From the NCBI RefSeq assembly GCF_018333235.1, contig NZ_BORP01000006.1, positions 186,001 to 250,000 of the forward strand: a DNA stretch of 64,000 nt. Direction: 5' to 3'. Made by a program: the position numbers and the translations under genes. This DNA is from Ornithinibacillus bavariensis. GTDB lineage: Bacteria; Bacillota; Bacilli; Bacillales; Amphibacillaceae. Of the stretch, positions 63,844 to 64,000 are shown piece by piece. The notes beneath the pieces are model-generated. The model had not been told where the DNA came from. It saw only the letters and a program-made list of their open reading frames with translations, and did not search any database. Every line of letters starts with the position of its first letter. Positions within the stretch are counted from its first letter, which is position 1.

Positions 63844-64000
63844 TTAGTATTTATATAATTCTCTTATGTCATCTAAACACTTCATTAACTGTTGAATCAC
63901 TTCTTTCGGATAGACAATACGGACTTTATCTCTAAAACGGATAATTTCAGTGATAACTTTATCAATGGTGTAATAATTCTTCTTTACGATTATTGTCCCA
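63844..64000 (-). CDS. C-terminal end of a WYL-domain protein (partial)
   Basis: The minus-strand frame entering from the right edge encodes about 51 residues, with IDKVITEIIRFRDKVRIVYPKEV and the tail LDDIRELYKY. The R-V-x-P-x-E-V strand after a helix is the usual end of YafY-type HTH/WYL regulators. The rest lies outside the window. Confidence 0.55.
   Translation of the reverse strand, partial: GTIIVKKNYYTIDKVITEIIRFRDKVRIVYPKEVIQQLMKCLDDIRELYKY

Overview
The window reads as chromosome of a low-GC, spore-forming Bacillaceae bacterium. Ribosome binding sites are strong AGGAGG types, GTG and TTG starts are common, and many genes look Bacillus-like: a BmrA-type exporter, a LURP-one (YxjI-like) protein, a YjcZ-family small sporulation protein, low-complexity coat-like proteins, and an adaA-alkA-ogt alkylation-repair operon. 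I see no rRNA, tRNA, CRISPR array, phage or insertion sequence. The genus cannot be named from this window alone.

Layout. 1-7.2 kb: stand-alone genes (AHSA1/SRPBCC protein, BmrA-like exporter, VOC protein, several GNAT acetyltransferases) and a small HTH regulator behind a structured leader with a 32-codon upstream ORF. 7.7-9.3 kb: a PadR regulator under two near-identical promoter/operator copies, a HAAS-domain membrane protein and a protein made of four exact 51-residue two-helix modules. 9.3-18.2 kb: desaturase, S41 peptidase, SDR, VOC, AraC, P-loop and coat-like genes, plus a fragment of an ECF sigma gene. 18.6-25.6 kb: a sugar operon (binding lipoprotein, two permeases, LacI, ROK kinase, GH1 enzyme) with promoter, cre and LacI-type operator visible. 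25.8-28.2 kb: a beta-helix protein and an alpha/beta hydrolase on the minus strand.

28.5-38.9 kb is the most coherent system: allF-allG-allH (oxamate carbamoyltransferase) and a carbamate kinase, then a dCache sensor kinase with an OmpR-type response regulator, then an MFS transporter. The promoters of allF and of the transporter share an identical 17-bp box at the same distance from their -10 elements, which suggests both are targets of the two-component system. The cluster looks like a self-contained route to import an oxalurate-like compound and make ATP from it through carbamoyl phosphate; no allantoin-pathway genes are present here.

39-46.9 kb: regulators with divergent targets (WYL regulator with a GyrI-like gene, HxlR with an MFS exporter), an aldo/keto reductase, a tandem AhpD-like protein and small proteins. 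47.0-47.6 and 58.1-58.4 kb hold two arrays of the same 51-bp tandem repeat; beside each lies either an intact effector-binding gene (58.46 kb) or its truncated copy (47.78 kb), so array and gene were duplicated together. Between them are coat-like genes, a PLP racemase/aldolase overlapping an FAD oxidase, the adaptive-response operon, and a CofE-like ligase divergent from a LysR gene. 58.4-62.0 kb is a minus-strand block of GyrI-like and VOC proteins, a sigma-70-like factor and a BtrH-like protein. The window ends with a DUF5068 lipoprotein and the C-terminus of a WYL-domain protein.
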